From NCBI RefSeq assembly GCF_020921035.1, contig NC_063157.1, positions 4,650,001-4,714,000 on the forward strand: 64,000 nucleotides of DNA, written 5' to 3'. The DNA is from Rhodamnia argentea. Taxonomy: Eukaryota; Streptophyta; Magnoliopsida; Myrtales; Myrtaceae. Below are positions 50,252-61,026 of the stretch, piece by piece. How positions within the stretch are numbered: the stretch's first letter is position 1; every line of letters begins with the position of its first letter. The notes below the pieces were generated by a model, which was given only the letters and a program-made list of their open reading frames with translations, did not search any database and was not told where the DNA came from. A program made the translations under genes and the position numbers.

Positions 50252-51272
50252 GCCCCTTGGTCGCATTGTAGATCATTTGTCATGAAACATGTGCCACAGA
50301 ACCTGTTACCTGAGAGAGCTTTGGTCAACATAACTGACATAACTATAGCTTGTTTTGTAAGACGACAAGAGAGCTTTCTTTTGTCCATTACTTCTATTCC
50401 AAACTTGCTATTTAAGGAAGGAAAAATCATAGCCAAATGATGGGGGCAAGGTATAAGCATAACAACCACATTTCCTAGTATTGTGGGCATGTTTGTTTGG
50501 TAATGTTCGATTCGTTGATTGTGCTTTAAAGTGTCCAACCCGCGAAGAAAGACAGGAAGTAACCCCACCAAAAAAGATCGAATAAATGCTTCCCTTGACA
50601 TTGCTAATATTGCTAAGGAACAAGGCACCAAGGCAATGCAAGACTACACAATTTTTGCTTGGAGTGAGAATCTTAACTGAGGGTTCCTTCCTTATTCACC
50701 GGAAGAGCTCACCTATGCAAGGAAGACTCCACATACAACTTTTGACATGATTTCGATCTGTCTGACTAATCGATTAAGTGTTCTCGTTTGATACGTGCAT
50801 GATATGTCTCTCCCGTCGCTCATATGCGCCGCTAAAGAGTCAAATTCTCAAGGGAGGGTGGAATTTCATCATGGTGTGAAATTCTTGAGGGGCATTTTTT
50901 TTTTTTGTGGTCATTTCTGCAACTCCTAGTCCGGCGACTGTAATGATCGAATTGATTATCTTCAGGCATAGGAACAAACTATGGAATACTGAGGTGGATG
51001 TGTAAGATGGCTACATCAAGCGATTCGACAGATTTCAAAAGCGGAAAGCTTTACCTGACTAGTCTTGTAAACTAAGTCTTGCATCATAAGTTATTGCGAG
51101 AGATGCTTTCTCCCCCGTCTCACGGTCCAAAAATGGCACAAGCAAAGAACCGAACAAACCTTGTCGTAGACAGGAGAGACCATACCAAGAAAAGCATATG
51201 ATAAAAGAAGAACCTACATAGAGAGAGAATGATATGTCCCAACAAATTAATTCGATCTTACCAAACAAACCA

Positions 51273-51304
<32 letters not shown>

Positions 51305-51336
51305 GACCTTGCTCGAATCAAACACATTCATCAGGC
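50252..51336 (+). promoter_or_regulatory. Upstream region of NLR-A
   Basis: No gene is recognised in 50.25-51.0 kb. 51040-51270 matches the upstream region of the broken NLR-B at about 60180-60540 ('aaaaatggcacaagcaaaga' versus 'aaaaatggcaaaagcaaaga', 'accaagaaaagcata' in both), so it probably carries the shared promoter. A (CA)n run lies at about 51275-51303 just before the start codon. Confidence 0.5.
51275..51303. repeat. (CA)n microsatellite
   Basis: About 14 CA units in the NLR-A leader, which would read as His-Thr repeats if translation began upstream at 51229. This is one reason to prefer the start at 51337. Confidence 0.9.
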
Positions 51337-54300
51337 ATGGATGCTTCTGATGCGAAAAAACGCACGATGGCTAGCGAAGCGGCCGCCGAGATCTTGTCGC
51401 AGAAACTAGAGACCTTGCTCCATCACCCGGAGTGCGTCAGGTGCTTATCGATGGACGACCTCGTGAAGGAGGCCAAGAAGAAGGTGGCCACGATCCAAGG
51501 GTTCTTTTCCACTCAAGACAGACCGTCCAAGAGCATGGAGTGGTTGGGGCGGCTCCTCCGAGCCATGTATGAGGCTGAGGACTTCATCGACAAGTTCCAC
51601 CTCGGAGAGGCCCGGGGGAGGCACGGAGCCCTCCACGTGGTCACAAGGCCGGCTGCCGAGCTCGTCTCCAAGTACGAGCTGTGGAGGAACTTGTCCAATC
51701 TGGTGAAAAAGTTGGAGGAGTTGTGTCAAGATCAGTACTTGAAGAGCAAGATGAAAATGGTACCCGCTAGTTCCTGCTCCCCTGCTAGCGTAACATGGCA
51801 AGGCCAAAAAAAAGTGAGGCTGACTAGCTACTGGAATCTGCAAGCATCCTACTTATGTCGCAAGGAGAAGAAAAAGAAAATAATGGAGCTGATTGAGGGG
51901 GAAGCGAAGGGGCAGGTTGTCACTGTGACTTCGATTTGGGGTGAGGAAGGCACCGGCAAGACGTTGCTCGCGAGATCGGTCTACGGGGAAGCGATGTGCC
52001 TCGGTGTCGAGTCACGTGCTTGGGTCCACGTCTCGGCTGGCATGGAGGTGAAGGAGTTCCTGTTCGAGATACTGAGGCAAATGGGGATGCCAGCGAGGGA
52101 GGTGAAGGACATGAGTTTGGACGAGATAACGGAAATGCTTTCCAACGAATTGGCCAAGAGGAAGAAGTACCTCATAGTGTTGGATAACGTGCAGCAGTCC
52201 AACACGCTACTCTTGCTAAGGTTCGTGGGGATCATCCTGTTCCATCGGCAGGGCCACATAATCATCGCCACTCGACACTCTAGCATAGACGGCATCATGA
52301 AACTTTTTGAGGCAACGGGGATCGTGCTAGATAAATTAAACGATGATAAAAGCAAGAAGATGCTCGCTAGTAAGTTGTATAGAGTACCCGATGGTCAGAA
52401 TCTCTGGAAGAACAAGGATATCCTAAGTACTTGTGGGGGCTTGCCGCTCAGTCTGTCCTTACTCGGCGGGTTACTGTCATATGCTGAAGAGCACGAACGC
52501 CAAGAGCCCAAGCTCTCGGCGTTGCTGAAAGATTGTTCGGGATTATCAGGTATAGTCCAATCGAGTTACCGTAGATTGCCGGTTCATCTAAAACCGTGTT
52601 TCATCTACATGGCTTTGTTCCCCGTGGCATCCCTGATTCCGACAAGAAGGCTAGTGAGGCTGTGGTTGGCCGAGGGCTTATTGGATTCGCATTGTTACGA
52701 CAGCGAGAGGAAACGGACGAGGCTGCCTGAGGATGTAGGAGAGAATTTCATTCTGGAGCTCGCGGAAAGGAACCTGATTGATGTGGTGAGCTGGAGGGCG
52801 GACGGATCCCCCAAGGCTTGCCAAATGCCCACCCGTATGCACGACATGATCCTCCCGATCGCGATCAGCTCGGGGTTCCTTCACATACATGACGCTAGCA
52901 AGTCGAAACACGGCGAACTGACCAGCCAGCAAGAACAGGCCCAACCGCGAGAAACCAAGGTCCGGTGGCTCGCGGAGCACACAAACATAGTCAGAGGCGG
53001 CCAAGGCAGCAGCAACCCCGGCTTGAACCTCGGCCAAGTCCGCTCATTTCTGTCGTTCTACCTGAGGAGAGGCATGCTCACCAAGGACATAGGCACGGTC
53101 CTGCGGAACATCACCTCCAAGACTGACTATAGCTTGCTGAGGGTACTCGACTTGGAGGGCGTGTATAAGCCGTCCTTGCAAGGGGTGCTCCACAAGCTGG
53201 TGCTCCTAAGGTACCTAGGATTGAGATCCACGGTGTTGGACTCGATCCCGCGCGAGGTCGCGGATCTGCACTATCTCGAGACTCTCGACATAAAGCACAC
53301 CAACATCACTTCCCTCCCGAGTTCCTTGTGGAAGGCGAGGAACCTGAGGCACCTGCATCTCAACTGGTTCTACATCGACTTGAAGAAGATCCTCAAGGCT
53401 TGTGGCAACAACGTCGAGGCCTTGGCTAAACTCCAAACCTTAAGCGGGCTGGTCATCGGTGACGTGAAGGAGAACTCGATGACGGAACACATGAACAGCT
53501 TGACCTCGCTCACCACGCTCAAGCTTTTCTTGCAACAGTCGGATAAGGGCCCCTCCTCAGGCGCTGCAGGGAAAATGATATCCCGTTGGATTAGCACCAG
53601 GCTCACCAATCTCCAGTCCTTGACCTTTGGGGTGATCCAAGAAGCCAAATCCGCTGAAGAAGCCGAGACTGCGAAAGGAGCCGAGCCCCAGGCAGGAGCC
53701 AAGCAAGAGGTAGGAGCGGCACCGGCGGAGCCCACGAAAGCCAAACCCAAGAAATCGCAGGTAGGAGGGTTACCAACACTGTCGCTGGCTGAACATCACG
53801 AGCTGTTGGAGCTCTACTTGCTGGGGCAACTCGAGAAGCCCATCTGGACACGGCTCTTGCCCGACTCGCTCCGGGTTCTGACTCTGTCGGGTTCGAAGGT
53901 GGAAACAGACATGATCCCCGAGCTGGGGAATCTCCTGACGAGCCTGAGGACGCTCAGGCTCTTGGCCAACTCTTTCCGAGGCAAAAGCTTGAGGTTCACC
54001 GCAGGTGGCTTCCCGAGCCTCAAGATCTTGAAGATTTGGAAGCTGCCACAGCTCGAGGACGTGACTATCGAAGAAGGAGCAATGCCGCATCTCAAAGAAG
54101 TCGAGTTCAGGCACCTCGAGAAGCTGAAAACTATCGATAGGATCTGCCGTTGCAAGGAGTTGGAAACCATATGGGTGATATATGGCACCGATAAACCTGC
54201 TTTTGTGAAGCCTCTCGAGGACGGTAAGGGAGATGAGACGATTCTGCACGTCGAAAGAGACACCGAGGGGTCCGGATCTATGGACACCGACGAAGACGAC

Positions 54301-56197
54301 AGGTATGAGATGATTGATATTCAATCTCGAACATGTTCTACACGCGTGGTGATTGAAAATGCTTTTTTTAGTCTTGATAATTTCAATAATTACTTAGTAG
54401 TTTTTAAAAAGAATGATAAAATTCAGGGACAAAGAAGGAGAGACGTCCGCTCAACACCCTGAAGAGGACGGTAAGGGAGATGAGACGATTCTGCACGTCG
54501 AAAGAGACACCGAGGGGTCCGGATCTATGGACACCGACGAAGACGACAGGTATGAGATGATTGATATTCAATCTCGAACATGTTCTACACGCGTGGTGAT
54601 TGAAAATGCTTTTTTTAGTCTTGATAATTTCAATAATTACTTAGTAGTTTTTAAAAAGAATGATAAAATTCAGGGACAAAGAAGGAGAGACGTCCGCTCA
54701 ACACCCTGAAGAGGACGGTAAGGGAGATGAGACGATTCTGCACGTCGAAAGAGACACCGAGGGGTTCGGATCTATGGACACCGACGAAGACGACAGGTAT
54801 GAGATGATTGATATTCAATCTCGAACATGTTCTACACGCGTGGTGATTGAAAATGCTTTTTTTAGTCTTGATAATTTCAATAATTACTTAGTAGTTTTTA
54901 AAAAGAATGATAAAATTCAGGGACAAAGAAGGAGAGACGTCCGCTCAACACCCTGAAGAGGACGGTAAGGGAGATGAGACGATTCTGCACGTCGAAAGAG
55001 ACACCGAGGGGTCCGGATCTATGGACACCGACGAAGACGACAGGTATGAGATGATTGATATTCAATCTCGAACATGTTCTACACGCGTGGTGATTGAAAA
55101 TGCTTTTTTTAGTCTTGATAATTTCAATAATTACTTAGTAGTTTTTAAAAAGAATGATAAAATTCAGGGACAAAGAAGGAGAGACGTCCGCTCAACACCC
55201 TGAAGAGGACGGTAAGGGAGATGAGACGATTCTGCACGTCGAAAGAGACACCGAGGGGTCCGGATCTATGGACACCGACGAAGACGACAGGTATGAGATG
55301 ATTGATATTCAATCTCGAACATGTTCTACACGCGTGGTGATTGAAAATGCTTTTTTTAGTCTTGATAATTTCAATAATTACTTAGTAGTTTTTAAAAAGA
55401 ATGATAAAATTCAGGGACAAAGAAGGAGAGACGTCCGCTCAACACCCTGAAGAGGACGGTAAGGGAGATGAGACGATTCCGCACGTCGAAAGAGACACCG
55501 AGGGGTTCGGATCTATGGACACCGACGAAGACGACAGGTATGAGATGATTGATATTCAATCTCGAACATGTTCTACACGCGTGGTGATTGAAAATGCTTT
55601 TTTTAGTCTTGATAATTTCAATAATTACTTAGTAGTTTTTAAAAAGAATGATAAAATTCAGGGACAAAGAAGGAGAGACGTCCGCTCAACACCCTGAAGA
55701 GGACGGTAAGGGAGATGAGACGATTCTGCACGTCGAAAGAGACACCGAGGGGTCCGGATCTATGGACACCGACGAAGACGACAGGTATGAGATGATTGAT
55801 ATTCAATCTCGAACATGTTCTACACGCGTGGTGATTGAAAATGCTTTTTTTAGTCTTGATAATTTCAATAATTACTTAGTAGTTTTTAAAAAGAATGATA
55901 AAATTCAGGGACAAAGAAGGAGAGACGTCCGCTCAACACCCTGAAGAGGAGAAGCACCAATCAACGGGCGACGGCAATAGGTATGGGACAATATTAAACC
56001 TCAAACATGTTCACTACGCACGATGATAGAAAATGTTCTTGTGCACTCGATAATTTCAATAATTGCTTACTAGTTACTAAAAAACGATAAAATTCAGGGA
56101 CGAAGGAGGAGATATGTCCGGCCAGCACACTGAAAAGGAGAGACCCCAATCCACGGACGACAGTGATGACAATCATATTCATATTCATGTAGAGTGA
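51337..56197 (+). CDS. CC-NB-ARC-LRR immune receptor (NLR-A) with tandem-exon acidic tail
   Basis: Nine predicted exons: 51337-54302, then 54427-54549, 54674-54796, 54921-55043, 55168-55290, 55415-55537, 55662-55784, 55909-55980 and 56098-56197. Junctions are all GT-AG in phase 2 (3876 nt, 1291 residues). Residues 1-150 form a coiled-coil domain with an EDVID-like EAEDFID motif (about 78-84). NB-ARC follows: P-loop GEEGTGKT (about 202-209), kinase-2 LIVLDNV (about 277-283; Asn replaces the usual second Asp), GLPL (about 368), RNBS-D CFIYMALFP and MHD (about 500-502). LRRs cover about 600-970, interrupted by an Ala/Glu/Lys-rich insertion (about 769-810). The tail is made of tandem acidic 41-residue repeats from repeated exons. 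NLRs of this type sense pathogen effectors in the cytosol and trigger defence. The start at 51337 is preferred over 51229, whose extension is low-complexity, and it aligns with the start codon of the broken second copy. Confidence 0.85.
54217..55945 (+). repeat. Seven-unit 247-bp tandem array, each unit an exon plus an intron
   Basis: Seven units start at 54217, 54464, 54711, 54958, 55205, 55452 and 55699, with a constant 247-base period. Each contains the donor 'gacag|gtatgagatg' and acceptor 'aaaattcag|ggacaaag', dividing it into a 124-base intron and a 123-base exon. 123 is divisible by three and the exon is phase 2 at both ends, so any number of units keeps the frame. Units differ at only a few bases: 'ggggtccgg' or 'ggggttcgg', and one 'gattccgc'. 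The introns look identical. The array ends at 55945 within a diverged exon; the following intron (55981-56097) is a more distant relative of the repeated intron, which points to the ancestral module. Confidence 0.93.
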
Positions 56198-57349
56198 ATA
56201 AATAAGTTGTTGTGATGGTTGTATTACGTGATGAACTGATGTGATGACATTCATATTGATGTAAGATACTCTTTCTTCGGTCCTAAGAGTCTGTGTCGAC
56301 AAACGCTCAGTCCGACGAGGTAAGAAAGGCATTGAAGTGGGGAATGCCATGGGAGACATGAGCTAAAATAACCAAACTAATCAGCCAGGAGCTGTTAAAT
56401 GACAGGGCATGTAAGAAGATTATTTTTATACCTAGAAAGTTTACCTAGCACGGCCTTATTAAAGGTAAGAAGATCCCTAAAGCCTAGTATTCCGTTGTCT
56501 TTTCTTGCTTTGAGGGTCTTCCAAACTCCTCCGATGAATTCCTGACCTGGATGTGTTCTGTTTCCACCGTAAAGAGGCAATCTTTTTCTCGATAGCTTTG
56601 CATACATATATTGGGATTTTGAATATTTACATGGCGTACTGCGGCAAATCTTGTACCTCAGCTTTAATCGAGACCTCCTTTCCAGCTTTAGACATTAAGT
56701 TCTCTTTTCATCTTTACACATAGCAACTTTCATCGACGAGGATAATTAATCAGCCGCAGGAGCACATTCTCCCAAATAATGCTCGAAAGTGGCCAACTAA
56801 ATCTCAAATATGGATTCGAGTTCATCGGCTGGTCATGTTGAAGTAATACGTTAATAAAAGCATTTATCATGAAGGAGGAAAAAATTTAAGAAACACAACG
56901 TGCGGTGGTGCTTGCTGTCTTGTGTGCCATTTTATGTGGAATCGGGATCTTAGATATTTACCCCGAGATGATGAGGAAGCCCCACGAAGATTAACCGGCT
57001 GATAAAATGATACAAGAGCCTCGTCTTGGTCTTTGTTGTCCATTTTTATATAAGCGAGGTACTCCATCATAAATCGATATCATTATGTTTTGATAACTGG
57101 ATGTGTTATATCAGCTTTTTTTAGTCAAAATTGATCGAATGTACTCAATGGACAAAACTTATAAATGTTTATAATTCAATTGGTACACTTGAAAGATTTA
57201 AGACTGAATTGACACTAACGCAATTAGTTCGGGACTATAATAATGTCTAACTAAGGTGCGAGTATTTTGAGGAACGACATCCACATCCCAATCGTGCTTT
57301 TGAAAGGATAAAGTGAAAACAAGATCATGGAGAGGCACCAGTATTGGGA
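56198..57349. other. NLR-A 3' flank and repeat block B start
   Basis: 56198-56390 is the 3' flank. A LINE fragment follows. 56915-57340 resembles 46680-47070 and marks the start of a second, more diverged NLR-locus block. Confidence 0.5.
56395..56607 (-). mobile_element. LINE-type reverse transcriptase 3' fragment
   Basis: The minus-strand frame contains GLGFRDL-like sequence (NGILGFRDLLTFNKAVLGK). This resembles the 'GGLGFRDL..FN.ALLAKQ' motif found downstream of the RT in plant LINE-1 elements. Only about 70 codons remain. Confidence 0.6.
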
Positions 57350-57490
57350 AAATTTCCAAAAAAGTCATAAACCTATTGAAATTGTACCAATTCAATCCTT
57401 TTTTTTTTTTTTGCCGCTTCAGTCTTAAATATTTTGTAATTGCGCTATTTCGGTACATCTTGTCAATTTTGGCCGGTTGGTATTGACGTA
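57350..57490. mobile_element. Left half of a MITE of the 30.5 kb family
   Basis: 'ccaaaaaagtcataaaccta', 'cttcagtcttaaatatttt' and 'cggtacatcttgtcaatttt' match the left arm. The right arm is absent. Confidence 0.5.
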
Positions 57491-57884
57491 GACACCAGCC
57501 CGACCAGCGACATTAAATCTGATTCTTTTATTTTTTATTTTTTTATTTTTTGGAGAGAGGAAATCATTTTTCCTCATCTTTCATCTTTCCACTTCTTCAC
57601 ATTCCTTTTCTTTTTAATAATTTAAAAAAACATATCAATTTTGTTATATTTCTTAATAAATTTTTATTATTTAATAAATTTTCCTTTTTTAATTATTTGT
57701 TTATTTCTTTAATTTTTATATTTTTTTCAAACAACAAAAAATATTTTCTAGATCATTTTTAGGTCTCAACAAAACACCAAAAGATATTGTCATTTCCGCA
57801 GAAAATGACTTTTCGAAAAATATTTTTCAAAAACGTCATATTCTTGGTAAAACAAACGAAGCCAGAAACTCAATCATAAAAATG

Positions 57885-59783
57885 AGGAAAATTTTCAAAT
57901 AAAAGTCACAAGTGCCCTCACTTTTTCAAATAAGAATCTGAAGTGATTATTGTTTCAATTAAGGACTCAAAGTGCCCTTTTTATTCAAATAAGGGCTTGA
58001 AGTGGCGATGTCTATTTCAAATAAAGGCATGACCTCGCCGACCCGTCGACGGCCCAATATTCCTACCGATCAAGGGCGTTCGTCAAAATATATTTTTAAC
58101 CTAAGTTTTAGTTAAATTAAACTAATATTTAAAAAAGTAAAAGTAAAAAAGGGGAAAGTTGCCCCACCACCGGTGAGGCGGCGGCTATAACCAGTAGGCC
58201 CTCGTCGAGGCGCCGGTGATCCCGACGGCCATTGTCGCTGCCCCCACCAGCGTTTGGGAGGCGAGAGGGGGCCGCCCTCCCCTCCCACCTGTATTTCCTT
58301 TCCTTTTTATGTACATTTTTATTTTTTTAAAATTTTGGGATATATTCATTAAAAGTCCTAAAACTTGTCATGAAAGGACAATTGAGTCCTAAAACTTGTA
58401 AAAAGTGCAAGCGAGTCCTTCCGTTAACGCCGTCAATTTGTCTAATAAAAATGCTGATGTGACATTTTTAGATTAATTTCTCTATCTTATGTGGCATTTT
58501 TTTTATTTTTAAACTAAATTAACAAAATTAAAAAAGATAAAATATTGAAAAGCTGAAACACAAAGAAAGAAAGAAAGAAAGAAAGCATGACAAGGCTGAG
58601 CTTCGCCAGTGAGGCACGACCGCCCATCGCTGGAAGAGCTGGCAAAGGTCGCTGGCCCTAGGTGAGGGTGGCTGGTGCTCGCTAGCCCCGGGCGATGGGC
58701 GATCGCTCCTCAATTAGGAGTTCGTGCGTTTCAACCCAGATATGGGCGAGGCCTCGAGGAGCTTGATCGTATGATCGTTCCACCTCTCGAAAATTCTCTC
58801 ATCCTCTTTGAAGAAGTGTGGGGTCGCCTTCCTAAAGGATTTCCTCCTCTGAGGGCGCGACTTCCCCAATATCGTGATCAATGTCCTCTCTTCAACTCCA
58901 TGTCCTGAAAAAGGAAGAACATTGAAACATTATGGACAAAGTAACAACGCCAACAAGAACGAACAAATTCAAATCACAAGTGCAGTGACAGAGTTACTGT
59001 GATCATAATCCTCATCCACAGTTACATTACCAAGTAGACCATTTAATTCAAGAGAACGCAAGGGGCAGATGAGGCGTTTCAACCTAGATCTGGGCAAGCC
59101 TTGCCTGGGGCTGACGAGGCCTCACCTAGGGCTGGCAAGCGCTAGCCACCCTCGCCCAGTGCCGGCGAGGCCCTCCTCCCTCCCCCCCTCTTTTTCTGTT
59201 TTCGCTTTTTAAATTTAATATTTTAGTCTTTGTTAGTTTTAAAATTTTATTTAAATAAGAAGTGAAAATAAAGTAAAAAAATGCCACGTAGGACAGAGAA
59301 ATTAATTCAAAAATGTGACGTCAGCATTTTTCGTCGGACAAATTGATGGTGTTAACGAAAAGATTCTATTGCACCAATTTGACAAGTTTTAGGATTTGGT
59401 TACACTTTTTCCAATTTTTAGGATTCAATTGCACTTTCGTAACAAGTTTTAGAAATTCTAGTAAACGTAACCTTAAAATTTTTTAACACCAAAAAAGTGA
59501 AAGTAATGAAAAAAATGACAAAAACGCCCCTATTAACCAGGAAAGTCAGACCCTTTTTTTAGATTGATAAGGCCATTTCTGGTCATTATTTGCAATAATG
59601 TCCACTTCGTTTCCTTATTTGAGATAACGAGAATATTTCATGCCCTTATTTGAAAAAATGTCCACTTCATATCCTTAATTGAGATAAGGAGGATATTTCG
59701 GGCCTTTATTTGAAATAATGTCAACTTTATACCTTTATTTGAGAAAATGAGGGTACTAGGGGCCCTTATTTGAAATTTTCCCT
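57885..59783. mobile_element. Large MITE-like element hosting a nested element
   Basis: The left end 'aggaaaattttcaaataaaa' and the right end ('agggaaaatttcaaataagg' on the minus strand) are inverted copies. Each arm repeats 'tcaaataagggcttgaagtg'-like phrases several times. A second inverted-repeat element (58342-59466) sits inside it. No transposase is visible. Confidence 0.6.
58342..59466. mobile_element. Nested inverted-repeat element with captured sequence
   Basis: The left arm ('agtcctaaaacttgtcatga', 'acgccgtcaatttgtc') pairs with the right arm ('tgacaagttttaggatttgg', 'ggacaaattgatggtgtta'). The core has a (GAAA)n run (58563-58585), GC-rich 'gctggcaaaggtcgctgg' phrases, and a segment at about 58710-58910 unlike the rest of the element. 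Its frame includes ELDRMIVPPLENSLILFEEV and LPKGFPPLRARLPQ, reminiscent of the start of a Ty3-type reverse transcriptase region ('LPKGLPPLRD'). Confidence 0.5.
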
Positions 59784-60355
59784 AAAAATGAACATACTCC
59801 CCTGCACACCTTACATGGTAGCGTTCCTACCATGTAACGTATTTTATATGAGCACCACATGTGATGGTACTATTGATATTATAAGATATATTCTCTTTGA
59901 GCAAGTGTTCTTATATGGATAAGTTGATAATGTGTGTATAAGCATAGGTTTGCTTTTTAAGTGTATTAAAGATATAATTGATGTCTGAGGATGCAATTGA
60001 ATTATAAAATTCTTAAACATCTAAAATCTCCAGCAATTTGAAAACCAAGTCCTTAATTGCAAAAATCCAAAGGACAAGTAATGAGTTTCTTTGAATTGAT
60101 TTTAGTATTCTATATTAGACAAGATAAGCCAATGAATGTTAAATGTTAAATTATATCAAAAGCAAAGATCTTTTACCCGACTAGTTTTGTCTTAAAACAT
60201 AAGGACTTTACTAGCATATTCATCATTAGGTGGCCGTGAGAATAATAATATACTGCGACCCACAAATTCTAAAAAATGGACCTCACAATAAATTTAACTA
60301 ATTATTATTTATATTTTATGGCCTAAAGTAGAATGTTAGCATAACAGTCACCAAA
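59784..60355. repeat. NLR-locus repeat block B (diverged copy)
   Basis: 59790-59950 matches 47540-47725, 59960-60120 matches 48240-48420, and 60170-60230 begins to match 51040-51090 ('ttacccgactagttttgt' versus 'ttacctgactagtcttgt'). The 48.4-51.0 kb part of block A is absent here. No gene is seen. Confidence 0.6.
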
Positions 60356-60583
60356 AAAACTGTTATATAATCAATCCCCTCTCATGGTCAAAAATGGCAA
60401 AAGCAAAGAATATAAGAAAGCTTGGTGTATACAGAAGAGGCCACACCAAGAAAAGCATAGAAAAATGAAGAACATCTATGAATTCAGCTAATGCAAGCAA
60501 ACAAGCCAATAGACACACATCCACGCGACCTGGTAAAAAAAAAAATTGATTAGCCATGGCTGCTTCCTATAAGGTTTTTCTAA
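60356..60583 (+). pseudogene. NLR-B: upstream region and first codons of a second NLR, interrupted
   Basis: 60356-60555 aligns with the upstream region of NLR-A and is followed by ATG GCT GCT TCC at 60556, comparable with ATG GAT GCT TCT of NLR-A. Only about nine codons remain before an LTR-like sequence starts at 60584. No further NLR coding sequence follows in the window, so the rest of this copy is lost or displaced. Confidence 0.65.
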
Positions 60584-61026
60584 TGTGGGCTTATATTATT
60601 TGAGATTATAATTACCATTTTACGGGACTTATTTACCGTTTACGGGGTTGGTATAATAAGGTAAGATATAAGGATTCTTAACTAGTCCAATATAGGCTTG
60701 GCTAATGCGGGCCAAGTTGAGCTTGGCCTCGTGATAAGAGGGCCCATTGAAAACTCTATAAATGACGCTCTAGTCCCTCCTCTAGCCCTTCACAATTCGG
60801 AAATCACCTCACATAAAGTTCGGAGAGAAAGTGAGGGGCGTCTCATCGAGCCAGTCATACGGAGAGCAATAGAGAAGAAGATCTAGAGCATTGGATCATT
60901 GCGATTCCGCCTCAAGTACAATGGATTCGATATCGGTGCACAAACTCTTTTCTTTCTCCGTATAGTGTTCTATATCTAGCTATGGTGATCTAGGAATAGC
61001 CATAATGAGATTTATAGCAGCCGACA
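60584..61026 (+). mobile_element. LTR of a retroelement
   Basis: Begins TGTGGGCT and ends AGCCGACA, an inverted terminus with one mismatch, 443 bases long. It contains a TATA-like 'ctctataaatgac' at about 60751-60763. It is followed immediately by a primer-binding-site-like 'tgatatcagagc' (61029-61040; the plant standard is tggtatcagagc), so it is the 5' LTR of a plus-strand element. Confidence 0.7.

Larger units (their letters stand above)
46680..50350. repeat. NLR-locus repeat block A (upstream of NLR-A)
   Basis: Parts of this block recur downstream. 46680-47070 resembles 56915-57340 ('agattaaccgg', 'gatgatgag'). 47540-47725 and 48240-48420 resemble 59790-60100 ('ttataagatgtattctcttt', 'ttaaagatataattgat'). 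47840-50350 is almost identical to 61491-64000 at a fixed offset of 13649-13651. The only long frame (49077-49313) occurs unchanged at 62727-62963 because of the duplication; it starts in a GTGTGCGCGCG repeat and has no homology I recognise. No gene is supported inside the block. Confidence 0.85.

Noticed and set aside
51229-51336. Earlier start codon for NLR-A
   Set aside because: The 36 extra codons are encoded largely by the (CA)n microsatellite and leader. The ATG at 51337 corresponds to the ATG of the broken second copy and gives a typical coiled-coil start.
54413-55944. Six consecutive, almost identical 98-codon open frames
   Set aside because: They overlap by 50 bases, each starts inside the intron sequence and ends just after the acceptor. 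They are unspliced readings of the exon/intron repeats of NLR-A and not separate genes.
54217-55945. Direct repeats resembling a CRISPR or satellite array
   Set aside because: The units are contiguous without unique spacers, lie in a plant gene and hold a splice-competent exon and intron.
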